NCBI GenBank assembly: GCA_016788885.1
Contig: JAEURX010000008.1
Location: 1 to 64,000 of the forward strand
Direction: 5' to 3'
From: Nitrospira sp.
Lineage (GTDB): Bacteria > Nitrospirota > Nitrospiria > Nitrospirales > Nitrospiraceae
Length of the DNA: 64,000 bases
In this document: positions 1 through 7,264 of the stretch, in pieces
How the letters are laid out: the number at the start of each line of letters is the position of its first letter
Position numbering within the stretch: position 1 is the stretch's first letter
Position numbers and translations under genes: made by a program
The notes under the pieces: generated by a model
Told to the model about the DNA's origin: nothing
Database searches by the model: none
The model's input: only the letters and a program-made list of their open reading frames with translations

Positions 1-81
1 CTGCGCCATGGTCACCCCCCGCTCTCGAACCAGGTTCACGGCCTCCAGCTTAAACTCTCGCGTAAACGTGCGTCGCGCCAT
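1..81 (-). CDS. IS3-family transposase OrfA, N-terminal 27 codons (partial)
   Basis: Minus-strand reading from the ATG at 79-81 gives MARRTFTREFKLEAVNLV followed by RERGVTMAQ and runs off the left edge. This is the typical start of the helix-turn-helix OrfA of IS3-group elements (F-T-x-E-F-K-x-E-A-V-x-L-V). It is preceded by a good ribosome site, GGAGG, seven bases before the ATG. OrfA binds the element ends and, fused to OrfB by frameshifting, forms the transposase. The catalytic part is not in the window. Confidence 0.75.
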   Translation of the reverse strand, partial: MARRTFTREFKLEAVNLVRERGVTMAQ

Positions 82-136
82 GCCCACCTCCAGGTTCCTT
101 CATACACCTAACTCGGTGTCTTTGAAACCGGCAGCA
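1..136 (-). mobile_element. End of an IS3-family-like insertion sequence, cut by the window edge
   Basis: The stretch holds the first codons of a transposase OrfA and its untranslated leader. The outer end is placed near 136, where the upstream coding sequence (methyltransferase fragment) stops resembling its family and the sequence TGCTGCCGGTTTC begins on the minus strand, a plausible terminal inverted repeat. The other end and the second inverted repeat lie outside the window, so neither the exact boundary nor a target-site duplication can be verified. Confidence 0.7.
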
Positions 137-347
137 GGCCAGACTGCAGCACCGGCGGAAGGTGCGGGTTGTATTCATAGCGGATCCTCGGTACTTCACG
201 AATCACACCATGTGACTCCAAGCCTGCAGGAGGGATATTTTTTCGTTTGGTTGGATACTTGTAGCTGGTGACTGAATCAGCCGCTATGGGTTTGACTTCA
301 ACGGCTTTCGCAGGCTTTTTCTTTGGCTCCGTGCTCTTCTTAGCCAT
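108..347 (-). pseudogene. DNA methyltransferase (probable adenine-specific), N-terminal fragment interrupted by IS
   Basis: The frame gives 79 residues. It has a Lys-rich start (MAKKSTEPKKKPAKA), then YKYPTKRKNIPPAGLES and IRYEYNPHLPPVL, which I recognise as the N-terminal lead of site-specific DNA methyltransferases of the type III Mod / adenine-specific class. From about residue 68 the reading passes into the insertion-sequence end (GLLPVSKTPS) and stops, so the catalytic domain (DPPY region) is separated or lost. The ATG lies 9 bases after the stop of the Z1-domain gene, so the two were one operon. The family assignment rests on a short N-terminal stretch. The rest of the gene, if kept, should lie left of the window beyond the IS. 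Confidence 0.6.
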
Positions 348-356
348 GTCCGATCC

Positions 357-2534
357 TTAGGGTGCCGTTTCGTGAGCAAATATCGATAGCGGGATGCTCT
401 CTTGAGCCATGATGACCGGCCAATAGAACGGTGTTCCCTTCCAACCCTGCTCCTCAGTTCCATTCTGCCGAATCATGATGAGCATTGGCATATCGATCGC
501 TACACGGCGAGCAATGGCACCTTCACGTTGAGCCGTGTCGGGTGCATCAGAAAAATACGGTACTCCAAGTGCAGGCTGAAACCGGCTGATGTTCCTATCT
601 TTGCGGACGAGAACCCATACCTTGCCACGATTATTGGGATTACTTGCCCGGCTACTCAAATACTCCAGCGCCGCTCGAGTAGCCTCCCAGTCAAACTCGT
701 AGCCCATCTCTGTTTCCATAATGAGAGTCGGCTCAAGCCTTTGCAGGAGATCCAGCGCAAATGCCAGAGTCACCTCTACCGGGGCAGTTGGCTCTTGCCC
801 TGCAATCGCTTGATCCAGAATGGCATCTACTTGGCGCACAATAGGTTGCACACGAGTTTTCACATCGGTCTGAAACCCTATCGGCAAGATGCGCTTGAAG
901 GGTCTGAGCGTCGTGGTGTTCGAGATCAGAATCTTATTGGGACTGCAGGGGACGATCTGCCCGCGTGGATCACGCTGAATGAATACTACAGCCCGACTCG
1001 GGTTGGTTTGAATTGACTCTCGTAAGGCCACATCGCTCTCGTGCATGCGCCGCATTGCGGCATGAATGGTCGGCTCGGTATAAAACCTCGTGACAGTGAG
1101 ATCTTCGATTGGTCTAAAGCCAAACATTCGTGAGTGCTGGAGGACGGTATCCTGCTGGTATATCTGGGGCCGACGCCCATAGAAAAAGCCGATCAAGTTG
1201 GCGAGCGTGATGCCCCGGTCGAGGATCTGCCCACCAATAAAGATATTGAGCGGCGTTCGAAGGCGAAGCTGTCCTTCACGATCAAGCAATTCCTCCACTT
1301 GCTGCTCAGAATTGACCTTCGTGACCATCAGCCACCCTTCCCTAAGAGCAGCAAAGGCCTGCTCAATGACCGCATCGAGAGGCGGGAGATAGCGATCGAG
1401 AACTCGCACCGAATTGGCTAGATCGTTGTAAGACTCGGTGAGCAATTGACGGAGCAATTCGGTCTGAGCACTGACCGCCTCCATAAGCTTTTGGTTTAAA
1501 GCAGCGACGACTCGCTCCTGCCAGGCATGAGCGGCTTTCGCGGCTTCCGTGTGAAACAGAAAACTAAACTTCCTTGGGGGCTGCCCTACCTGCTCATCTT
1601 GCAATCGACGCAGACAACCGCCGACCACGAAATTACAGATCGCTCTTCTTAAGGAACTCACCGCATCGCTAGTCAGACAATCCTCAATACGAAACCTTCG
1701 TCGGTCTTCCTGTCGAAGGATTTCCAGGTCGTCTAGCGTGAGCGGCCGAAAGACATATGACGCGACGGTGTTGTCTTCCTGACTTCTGTCGAAGTAGTAC
1801 TCACTCCCAATGTATCGCTCATTGACAGGCACGAGTTCTGTGAACGCTGGACGGACAGGCCTAAACTCTACCCCATTCACGACCATGTCTTGGGGCTGAA
1901 GGTAGAGCGAATACGGCGTCGCCGTGACTTGCAAGAATGCCGACTTGGCGAGGAGCTGCCGCAGCTCCTCGATTTGTCGAGTGGTCTTGTTGATGACGAT
2001 GCCTTCTTCTTTTGTGTTCTTGAATCCGATGCTCGCGTAGTCTGCTTCGTCGTCGATAATCAGCACTCGCTTCCGAGCAAGTTGGGGGTATGTTTCTCGA
2101 AAGAGTTTAGCCAGCCGGTCTAAATTATCCGTCTGTTTTTTCGCAACGAAGATGAGCTTCTGATTCAATTCCCAAGGAGTTAGCCCAGACGGAATGGTCA
2201 TAATGTCATGGATTTGCAGTTTATCGTTTATGGTAAATCGAGCGAAGTCCCGTCGTACACGCTCCAAAGTCTGTCGGGCTAAGGCTTTCGTCCCTTTTGT
2301 GAGGATAACGGCAATATCGAAACTGTTATCAAAGACTAAGCCAATTACTCCGAGAAAGGTCTTGGTCTTTCCTGATTGGATTTTGCCGAGCAACATACCT
2401 GGCTGAGCGGCGCTGGTTTCTACCGAGAGGAGGCGCTCAGCAACCTGCTGAATGCAGGCTTTGTCGGCTTGACCGTAAATGACTGCGTTATCAGTGAAAG
2501 CGGGATAGAAATCGCCTGAAAGGTTTAGGGGCAT
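357..2534 (-). CDS. Z1-domain (DEAD-like) ATPase, putative restriction/defence protein
   Basis: 725 residues. A P-loop GKIQSGKT lies at about 50-57, a Walker B / DEAD-type box IIDDEAD at about 159-165, and the motif III-like TATPY at about 204-208, so the N-terminal half is a superfamily 2 helicase-like ATPase. Residues ~420-520 carry the Z1 signature: IFIGGQILDRGITL, then QQDTVLQHSRMFGFR and EDLTVTRFY. Z1 proteins are found in bacterial defence islands next to DNA methyltransferases and MORC/HSP90-type ATPases, and this one directly precedes a methyltransferase fragment. An AGAGGA ribosome site supports the ATG at 2534. The gene is intact even though its partner has been cut by an IS. The nucleic-acid substrate and exact role are unknown. 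Confidence 0.8.
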   Translation of the reverse strand: MPLNLSGDFYPAFTDNAVIYGQADKACIQQVAERLLSVETSAAQPGMLLGKIQSGKTKTFLGVIGLVFDNSFDIAVILTKGTKALARQTLERVRRDFARFTINDKLQIHDIMTIPSGLTPWELNQKLIFVAKKQTDNLDRLAKLFRETYPQLARKRVLIIDDEADYASIGFKNTKEEGIVINKTTRQIEELRQLLAKSAFLQVTATPYSLYLQPQDMVVNGVEFRPVRPAFTELVPVNERYIGSEYYFDRSQEDNTVASYVFRPLTLDDLEILRQEDRRRFRIEDCLTSDAVSSLRRAICNFVVGGCLRRLQDEQVGQPPRKFSFLFHTEAAKAAHAWQERVVAALNQKLMEAVSAQTELLRQLLTESYNDLANSVRVLDRYLPPLDAVIEQAFAALREGWLMVTKVNSEQQVEELLDREGQLRLRTPLNIFIGGQILDRGITLANLIGFFYGRRPQIYQQDTVLQHSRMFGFRPIEDLTVTRFYTEPTIHAAMRRMHESDVALRESIQTNPSRAVVFIQRDPRGQIVPCSPNKILISNTTTLRPFKRILPIGFQTDVKTRVQPIVRQVDAILDQAIAGQEPTAPVEVTLAFALDLLQRLEPTLIMETEMGYEFDWEATRAALEYLSSRASNPNNRGKVWVLVRKDRNISRFQPALGVPYFSDAPDTAQREGAIARRVAIDMPMLIMIRQNGTEEQGWKGTPFYWPVIMAQESIPLSIFAHETAP

Positions 2535-2714
2535 AGTTCCTCTTGAATGCAGCGCCGTGAGAATCGGATTGCGGGCGCCCGGAGAATACCTTTTTCCAAC
2601 CTTTTAATCACTCGCATTCTTACGGGGAAAATCAGCTGAGGCGTACCGGCCTGCCTTTGGAGACGTCCTCTTGTCCTACGTGAAGCGTATCGCCCTGGGA
2701 TACGGGAATGACGC

Positions 2715-3095
2715 TCATCTCCTCTTCCCCATCCCTCCCCCACCATCCAACGGCGCAAACGGCACGGTGGGATTGAATTCATTGATCGGGTTCAATGGAT
2801 TGTCCGGGCGATACCGATTCACCGGATTGAAGGGATTGTTGGGATTGAACTGGTTGATCGGATTGGCGGGGTTGCCGGAATCGAACCGGTTGATCGGATT
2901 AAACGGGTTTGCCGGATCGTAGGCGTTGATCGGATTGAGCGGATTGGTGGGCTGGTACTGGTTAATGGGGTTGAAGATATTGAAGCCGCGCTGGTACTTC
3001 TCGTCGAAACCCGGCTCGGCCCGGACCGTTCCGGTCATCGCCGCCAGGAGAAACCATCCGACGATGATTGCGCGTTGCACCTGAGTTTGTCGCAT
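2715..3095 (-). CDS. Secreted Asn-Pro repeat protein
   Basis: 126 residues. An N-terminal signal peptide (hydrophobic AIIVGWFLLAAM, cleavage likely after TVRA near residue 26) is followed by six 12-residue repeats at ~42-113 of the pattern NP(I/V)N-x-(F/Y)-x-P-x-NP-x, and a Gly-rich basic end (GGGGMGKRR). No Cys and no enzymatic motif. The regular spacing of Pro and Asn suggests an extended or beta-solenoid-like wall or matrix protein, but this is inference. It stands alone between the defence fragment and the toxin-antitoxin remnant. I do not recognise a named family. Confidence 0.7.
   Translation of the reverse strand: MRQTQVQRAIIVGWFLLAAMTGTVRAEPGFDEKYQRGFNIFNPINQYQPTNPLNPINAYDPANPFNPINRFDSGNPANPINQFNPNNPFNPVNRYRPDNPLNPINEFNPTVPFAPLDGGGGMGKRR
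2757..2972 (-). repeat. 36-bp tandem coding repeat (about six units)
   Basis: The DNA under the Asn-Pro repeats repeats every 36 bases; on the plus strand it recurs as GGATTGA-x-xGG(A/G)TTG with drift between copies. All units keep the frame, so selection or slippage acts on whole 12-residue units. It is a coding minisatellite and not a CRISPR, because the units are contiguous with no spacers. Confidence 0.75.
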
Positions 3096-3292
3096 AGCCG
3101 CCTCCCTTGTACCTGTTTACTGCTGGCGGCAGCATACTTCCCTGCCGTGACATCCGGGGTCACGACAGGGCGTAAAAGGTGAACGTTAAAACGTCAAACG
3201 TACAGCGGCTCGAGAGCGTGGGTATATCTGGAGGTGTTGAGGTTGAGTCTGAGTCCGGGATCTCACTGGCCCATGGCTTGGGGAATGGACGC

Positions 3293-3634
3293 CTACGCTG
3301 CTCGCCCCTTCTTGCTCCGGCCTTCGCCTCGGATGGTGTTGGCCAGGTCGCTGGAACTCGCGCCGAGAAGCAGGAGCGAACTGACAAGAAGATCCATGGA
3401 CACAGACGGATCTCCGGCTTCCATCTTCGCTACTCGCGATTGACTGGATTGAAGGCGTTCGGCGAGCTGGACTTGTGATAGGCCCTGTTTATTCCGCCGG
3501 TCCCGCAAGCTCCGGCTCAGGGCCAGCTTCATGTCGATGAGCGCCGCATCCGCATCTGACAGGTCCAGAAACTCCTGCACCGATCCGACGGCCCATCCGG
3601 CGGCTTCCAGCTTGGCTCGTTTTGTGTTCTTCAT
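3293..3634 (-). CDS. XRE-family antitoxin / HTH transcriptional regulator
   Basis: 113 residues. The N-terminal part (SVQEFLDLSDADAALIDMKL) is the lead seen in HigA-like or Gp49-associated antitoxins. It is followed by a helix-turn-helix at ~46-75 (RRNKQGLSQVQLAERL, SQSRVAKMEAG) and a basic tail (RGEGRSKKGRAA). The ATG is 14 bases beyond the restored stop of the adjacent toxin gene, the usual toxin-then-antitoxin order of this family. It would neutralise the toxin and repress the pair by binding the palindrome at 4003-4032. The antitoxin frame is intact although the toxin is broken, so it may persist as an orphan repressor. Confidence 0.8.
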   Translation of the reverse strand: MKNTKRAKLEAAGWAVGSVQEFLDLSDADAALIDMKLALSRSLRDRRNKQGLSQVQLAERLQSSQSRVAKMEAGDPSVSMDLLVSSLLLLGASSSDLANTIRGEGRSKKGRAA

Positions 3635-3648
3635 CGTGATGTTCCTCC

Positions 3649-3971
3649 CTACGAACCCATTACTCGGTCATACTCTCGAAGCCGGTGTCTGCAGGTCTCA
3701 ATGATCGATTGAGGCGTCTGCTCAGTCTTCTTCTTAAACACATCGAGAATGATGATCGCATCAGCATCTGCTCTGTATATGATACTAAATGTGCCGCCCT
3801 CATCGGTGATCCGTAATTCATGACATCGTGTTCCAATAACCGGCAGGGGCCGTGAGTGAGGAAGTTCAAGAGCCTCAACAGGTATCCCGCCTCAAGTCGC
3901 GCGGCTTGGGAAAAAGGTGGCGTCTTGACTTCACCACGAAGCCAGATAAGTGGGTTATCTATCCTGCCCAT
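3649..3971 (-). pseudogene. RelE/Gp49-like toxin, frameshifted
   Basis: From the ATG at 3971 the frame reads MGRIDNPLIWLRGEVKTPPF and SQAARLEAGYLLR, the start of a phage-derived Gp49-like (RelE superfamily) toxin. The continuation of that frame is nonsense. In another frame of the same strand the rest of the family appears: ELPHSRPLPVIGTRCHELR, ITDEGGTFSIIYRADADA, IIILDVFKKKTEQTP and ETCRHRLREYDRV, ending at the TAG at 3649-3651. Aligned to the family pattern, about six residues between GYLLR and ALELPHSR are missing, so a small deletion that is not a multiple of three near 3870-3885 fits best. The toxin is probably inactive. Confidence 0.75.
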
Positions 3972-4002
3972 CAGTCACGCGTCGACGATTTGTTCGGCGA
4001 CA

Positions 4003-4032
4003 TGACAATATGTCATATCTGACATATTGTCA
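4003..4032. promoter_or_regulatory. 30-bp palindromic operator upstream of the toxin-antitoxin pair
   Basis: Two perfect 13-base arms, TGACAATATGTCA at 4003-4015 and TGACATATTGTCA at 4020-4032, are separated by TATC. The centre lies 46 bases upstream of the toxin ATG, where the promoter should be. A perfect palindrome here is the expected autoregulatory operator for an XRE antitoxin dimer or tetramer. Binding by the neighbouring antitoxin is inferred. Confidence 0.7.
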
Positions 4033-4099
4033 AGCAAATGAATGTCCGCACGCACACAATGGGCTGCCATCACTACGTCACGGATCAGTTGCACTGTGG

Positions 4100-5113
4100 T
4101 TAAGGCTTCGATACTGACGACGCTGCGACGAGTTCGCTGGTGACGTTCCACGCCTCCTCGATCGTGGTGATCTGCTGGACGAGCAGCTCACGCATGGCGA
4201 CGCGGACCTGGTCATTCGAGGTGGGCGGGAGCAAGGCCTCCGGATGTTCCTGGATGATGCTAGCCCAGGACTGCTGCCTCGCTTTCCTGTAGCCGTCTTC
4301 CTTCAATGTATAGCCGAAGAATTTTGCCATCCAATAGGAATAAAAGAGTCCGAATCGAGCTCGTTCCGATGGTTTCAAAACACCGAACAAGTTCGAGAGG
4401 CTGAGCAGAAACCGTTGGATGCCATAGAGCAACTGACTGAATCGCTCGGAACGGTTTATGACCCCCCCAAGCAGGTATGAGCGAAAGGCTGCCTGCTCCT
4501 CCCGGTCACGCACATAGTCGTCGAGGAATCCTAACCACGAGCGGAGCGCCGTGTCTTCCACCCAGTCGGTAAACTGGGCCAGGAAAATGGCAAACCTAGT
4601 GCTCGCTTCCGGGTTGACCGGCGGCGGATCCACGTTTCGAACCCCTGTGATACCCACCCGGCGAGCCAAATACTCAATAGTGACGTAGTCGTAGTACCGG
4701 ATGAACTGCTGCGCGCCTTCCGACCAGAGCAGCATCAACAGCTCCTGCTGCGCGTCATGACGGATCACCTCCAACGGCAGATAGCCCGTCTCTACCGCCA
4801 GCTCCAGGAGCATGAGGTGTGCAAGCGCATAGTCCAGGGAATCGCGGATGGCAATTTCCTCACGATCGTCAACGTCGTGGCCTCCCCCATGCCATCTGAG
4901 AATGTGCTGCAGTTTCGTGTCACCAGACGGATCCTGCTCCCCGAACGTCAATGCAAGGGCTCGAAGGTCGATGGACGCAGCTTGATCGAAACGCGAGCGA
5001 ATTCGCGGTGGCGGCGTCAAAAACGTCCGTGCTTGATCGCCCATCGCCCGCCAGGGTCCCTTGCGCAGGCTGGCGTATCGAGCGTTGTCTTCCAATTCGT
5101 GTTCTTGAGGCAC
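4100..5113 (-). CDS. Hypothetical protein coupled to a serine hydrolase
   Basis: 337 residues, soluble, mostly helical by composition, with no signal peptide or membrane span. Acidic and Trp/Tyr-rich stretches stand out (QQFIRYYDYVTIEYLARR near 140, FGLFYSYWMAKFFGYTLKEDG near 255-275). I do not recognise the family. Its ATG at 5113 begins two bases after the stop of the alpha/beta hydrolase, so translation is coupled and the two products probably act together. An effector-like or membrane-lipid role for the pair is possible but unsupported. Confidence 0.55.
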   Translation of the reverse strand: MPQEHELEDNARYASLRKGPWRAMGDQARTFLTPPPRIRSRFDQAASIDLRALALTFGEQDPSGDTKLQHILRWHGGGHDVDDREEIAIRDSLDYALAHLMLLELAVETGYLPLEVIRHDAQQELLMLLWSEGAQQFIRYYDYVTIEYLARRVGITGVRNVDPPPVNPEASTRFAIFLAQFTDWVEDTALRSWLGFLDDYVRDREEQAAFRSYLLGGVINRSERFSQLLYGIQRFLLSLSNLFGVLKPSERARFGLFYSYWMAKFFGYTLKEDGYRKARQQSWASIIQEHPEALLPPTSNDQVRVAMRELLVQQITTIEEAWNVTSELVAASSVSKP

Positions 5114-5115
5114 GG

Positions 5116-5862
5116 CTATCTTGCTCTCAATCCCTGGCCGACATAATCCACGACGGCCGATTGCCAGGTCTTCGGTTTCACCATGGTGCTGTGGTCGAAG
5201 TTCGTGATGATCGACGGCTTCTCATCACCATCCCACTGGATCAATTCGTCGTACTCGTGCCCCACGACCTGGTCGTCGAGCCCCAAGATGAGACGGATCG
5301 GGGGCCATTGTTGACGGAGATAGGCGCTTGCGGACCAAGACTTTAACATTCGGAGCTGCGGATTCTTCGGCTTGAGTGCATCCCCAATAGGTCCGCCGGA
5401 CCAGCCGAACCACGAGGCCAAGGAACTGCCGTTCAGCGGACTGCCGAACAGTGTGATGCTGTGGATACAGCCATGCATGGTCTTCGGTTGTTCGGCCCAG
5501 GCGCAGAGCAATTGACGAATACCGAGCGTGCCGAGCGAATGCCCGAAGAGGGCGAGCTTCTCATAGGGTTGATTGTAGGGACGCTGGCCGGTCGCGGCCT
5601 TGTTCCACTCGGTGATGATCAGTTTCGAGATATCGAGGTAGGTCTGGACGGCCGTCGTATCGTACCCCAGGAAGAGGAAATCCCAGTCGGCGAAATCCTC
5701 GTCCTTGTCGGCTTCCTTTTCGAAGAGATCAGGGAGAGTGCCCCACGTGGTGAGATAATTCCCCTTGAAGCCATGGATGAACAGGGCCAGTTTCCTATTG
5801 GCTTGATCGGTGCGCCTGAGGAGAGCCCAGGCTTCGTCATTGCGAGGAAGGAGTGTTCGCAT
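5116..5862 (-). CDS. Alpha/beta hydrolase (lipase/serine esterase-like)
   Basis: 248 residues from the ATG at 5862. It shows LALFIHGFKGNYLTTWG (oxyanion-hole HG), the nucleophile elbow GHSLG within EKLALFGHSLGTLG, an Asp in LGLDDQVVG and a late His in NFDHSTM, a complete catalytic triad for a DUF676/lipase-like alpha/beta hydrolase. The open frame extends upstream to 5931, but a consensus promoter at 5893-5921 places the transcript start inside that extension, so MRTLLPRN is the start. No signal peptide, so it is probably cytoplasmic. Substrate unknown; the partner is the coupled downstream hypothetical gene. Confidence 0.75.
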   Translation of the reverse strand: MRTLLPRNDEAWALLRRTDQANRKLALFIHGFKGNYLTTWGTLPDLFEKEADKDEDFADWDFLFLGYDTTAVQTYLDISKLIITEWNKAATGQRPYNQPYEKLALFGHSLGTLGIRQLLCAWAEQPKTMHGCIHSITLFGSPLNGSSLASWFGWSGGPIGDALKPKNPQLRMLKSWSASAYLRQQWPPIRLILGLDDQVVGHEYDELIQWDGDEKPSIITNFDHSTMVKPKTWQSAVVDYVGQGLRAR

Positions 5863-5892
5863 GGCTGAACATACAGGCTCGAATGATGCGCA

Positions 5893-5921
5893 AGAATAGA
5901 GCAAGCAGAACGCGCTGTCAA
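5893..5921 (-). promoter_or_regulatory. Sigma-70 promoter of the hydrolase gene pair
   Basis: On the minus strand, -35 TTGACA (5916-5921) and -10 TATTCT (5893-5898) are separated by exactly 17 bases. The transcript would start near 5886, giving a ~24-base leader to the ATG at 5862. An inverted repeat GGAACCAT / ATGGTTCC at 5924-5946 lies just upstream and could be an activator site. Confidence 0.7.
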
Positions 5922-6034
5922 AAGGAACCATGCGCGAAATGGTTCCATTCCTGCTGCGGTCCCTTGCGTATGTCTCATTACAGGAGTACCCTTTTTGCTA
6001 CTCATCCGCCCTATTCTCGCCAAGGAGGCCGACT

Positions 6035-7216
6035 ATGAGATGCGTTCGACTCCTCACCTGCCTTTCTCTGCTGTTTCTTTCCTGGACCTCGGTGGCCTCA
6101 GCTGAACTGCTGGCGCTGCTCAACTACGAAAGCAAGCCGAACCAGCCGGTGCGTCGCGAAGGAATCGCGATTATGGACATCGATCCCGAGTCTACCGACT
6201 TCGGCAAAATTTTGATGGAGGTGCCGCTGCCGCCCGATCTCGTCGCGCACCACATCTTCTTCAATCGCGACCGGACCAAGGCCTACATCACGGCGCTGAA
6301 CAAAAGCGTGTTGCATGCCGTGGATCTGACGCGCTTTCCGTATCGCCTGCGTCCCATCGAGGTGCCGGAGTGCCAGGTGTTGGAGGACCTCGTGGTGTCG
6401 GAAGACAACCGGACCTGGTTCCTCACCTGCATGGGCTCGAGCACGGTCATCATGGGTGACGCGGTCACGGATAAGCCGACCAAGGTGGTGCGGACGAACG
6501 AAGGCGCCCCGGTCTCCGTGCGGTATCCGCACGGCATCGCGATTCACAACGGGATCAACCGCGTGTTGATCACCAGCACGGTCAAGCCCGACATGTCCGA
6601 GGCGGGTGATTCCGTTACGGTGATCGAGGCCACCACGGGCGCGGTGCTTTCGACGCATCGTGTGTCGTCCAAAGAGGCGCCGTCGAAATCTGCGCCGGTC
6701 GAGGTGATGTTTTCGCCGAACGTGACCCCGCCGGTGGTTCACATCACGAACATGATGGAAGGCACGCTCTGGGCCGGCGTGTGGGACCCGACGACCATGT
6801 CGTTCTCGTTTCACGAGATCGACGACTTCGGGCCGCGACAGCAGGGCGTGCCGTTGGAAATGCTGTACAACGCCAAGGGCGACCGCCTGTTTGTCACCAC
6901 GGCGAAGCCGGGCTTCGTGAATGTGTATGACAACAGCGATCCGCGCCACCCGAAATTTCTGCAGGCCATTCCTGCCGCCAACGGCGCGCACCATTCCCTG
7001 CTCTCGCCGGATGAGCATTACCTGTTTGTGCAGAACAGCCTGCTCAACCTGGAGGGCATGAGCGACGGGTCCGTCACGGTGATCGACCTGCGCAAGGGCG
7101 GCACGGTGGTAGGCAGTATCGACACGCTGAAATCGCAAGGGTTCAATCCCAACTGTATCATGCTGCTGCCGAACCATTTTCGCGGAGAGTCGTTACGCGC
7201 GGATGTACGGCCGTGA
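6035..7216 (+). CDS. Secreted YVTN/lactonase-like beta-propeller protein
   Basis: 393 residues from the ATG at 6035, chosen because AAGGAGG lies at 6022-6028 and a clear signal peptide follows (MRCVRLLTCLSLLFLSW, cut after SVASA). The mature part has repeated blade-like units, for example AYITALNKSVLHAVDL, VTVIEATTGAVLS, FVNVYDNSDPRHPKF and DGSVTVIDLRKGG, as in YncE / 7-bladed lactonase-type propellers. These serve as periplasmic binding or scaffold proteins, and some are enzymes. No catalytic residues can be assigned. Divergent from the hydrolase pair. Confidence 0.75.
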   Translation: MRCVRLLTCLSLLFLSWTSVASAELLALLNYESKPNQPVRREGIAIMDIDPESTDFGKILMEVPLPPDLVAHHIFFNRDRTKAYITALNKSVLHAVDLTRFPYRLRPIEVPECQVLEDLVVSEDNRTWFLTCMGSSTVIMGDAVTDKPTKVVRTNEGAPVSVRYPHGIAIHNGINRVLITSTVKPDMSEAGDSVTVIEATTGAVLSTHRVSSKEAPSKSAPVEVMFSPNVTPPVVHITNMMEGTLWAGVWDPTTMSFSFHEIDDFGPRQQGVPLEMLYNAKGDRLFVTTAKPGFVNVYDNSDPRHPKFLQAIPAANGAHHSLLSPDEHYLFVQNSLLNLEGMSDGSVTVIDLRKGGTVVGSIDTLKSQGFNPNCIMLLPNHFRGESLRADVRP

Positions 7217-7264
7217 GAGTGTGAAGAGAACGAAGGCTCGGAGAATGCTGAGCCAGATGCAGGG

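Noticed and set aside
2757-2972. Regular 36-bp repeats as a CRISPR array
   Set aside because: Units are contiguous, code for 12-residue protein repeats, and have no spacers or cas genes nearby.
5863-5931. Longer N-terminus for the hydrolase
   Set aside because: It would start upstream of the predicted transcript start from the promoter at 5893-5921.
6098-7177. 359-codon minus-strand frame
   Set aside because: Antisense to the beta-propeller gene, His/Arg-rich, no family features.
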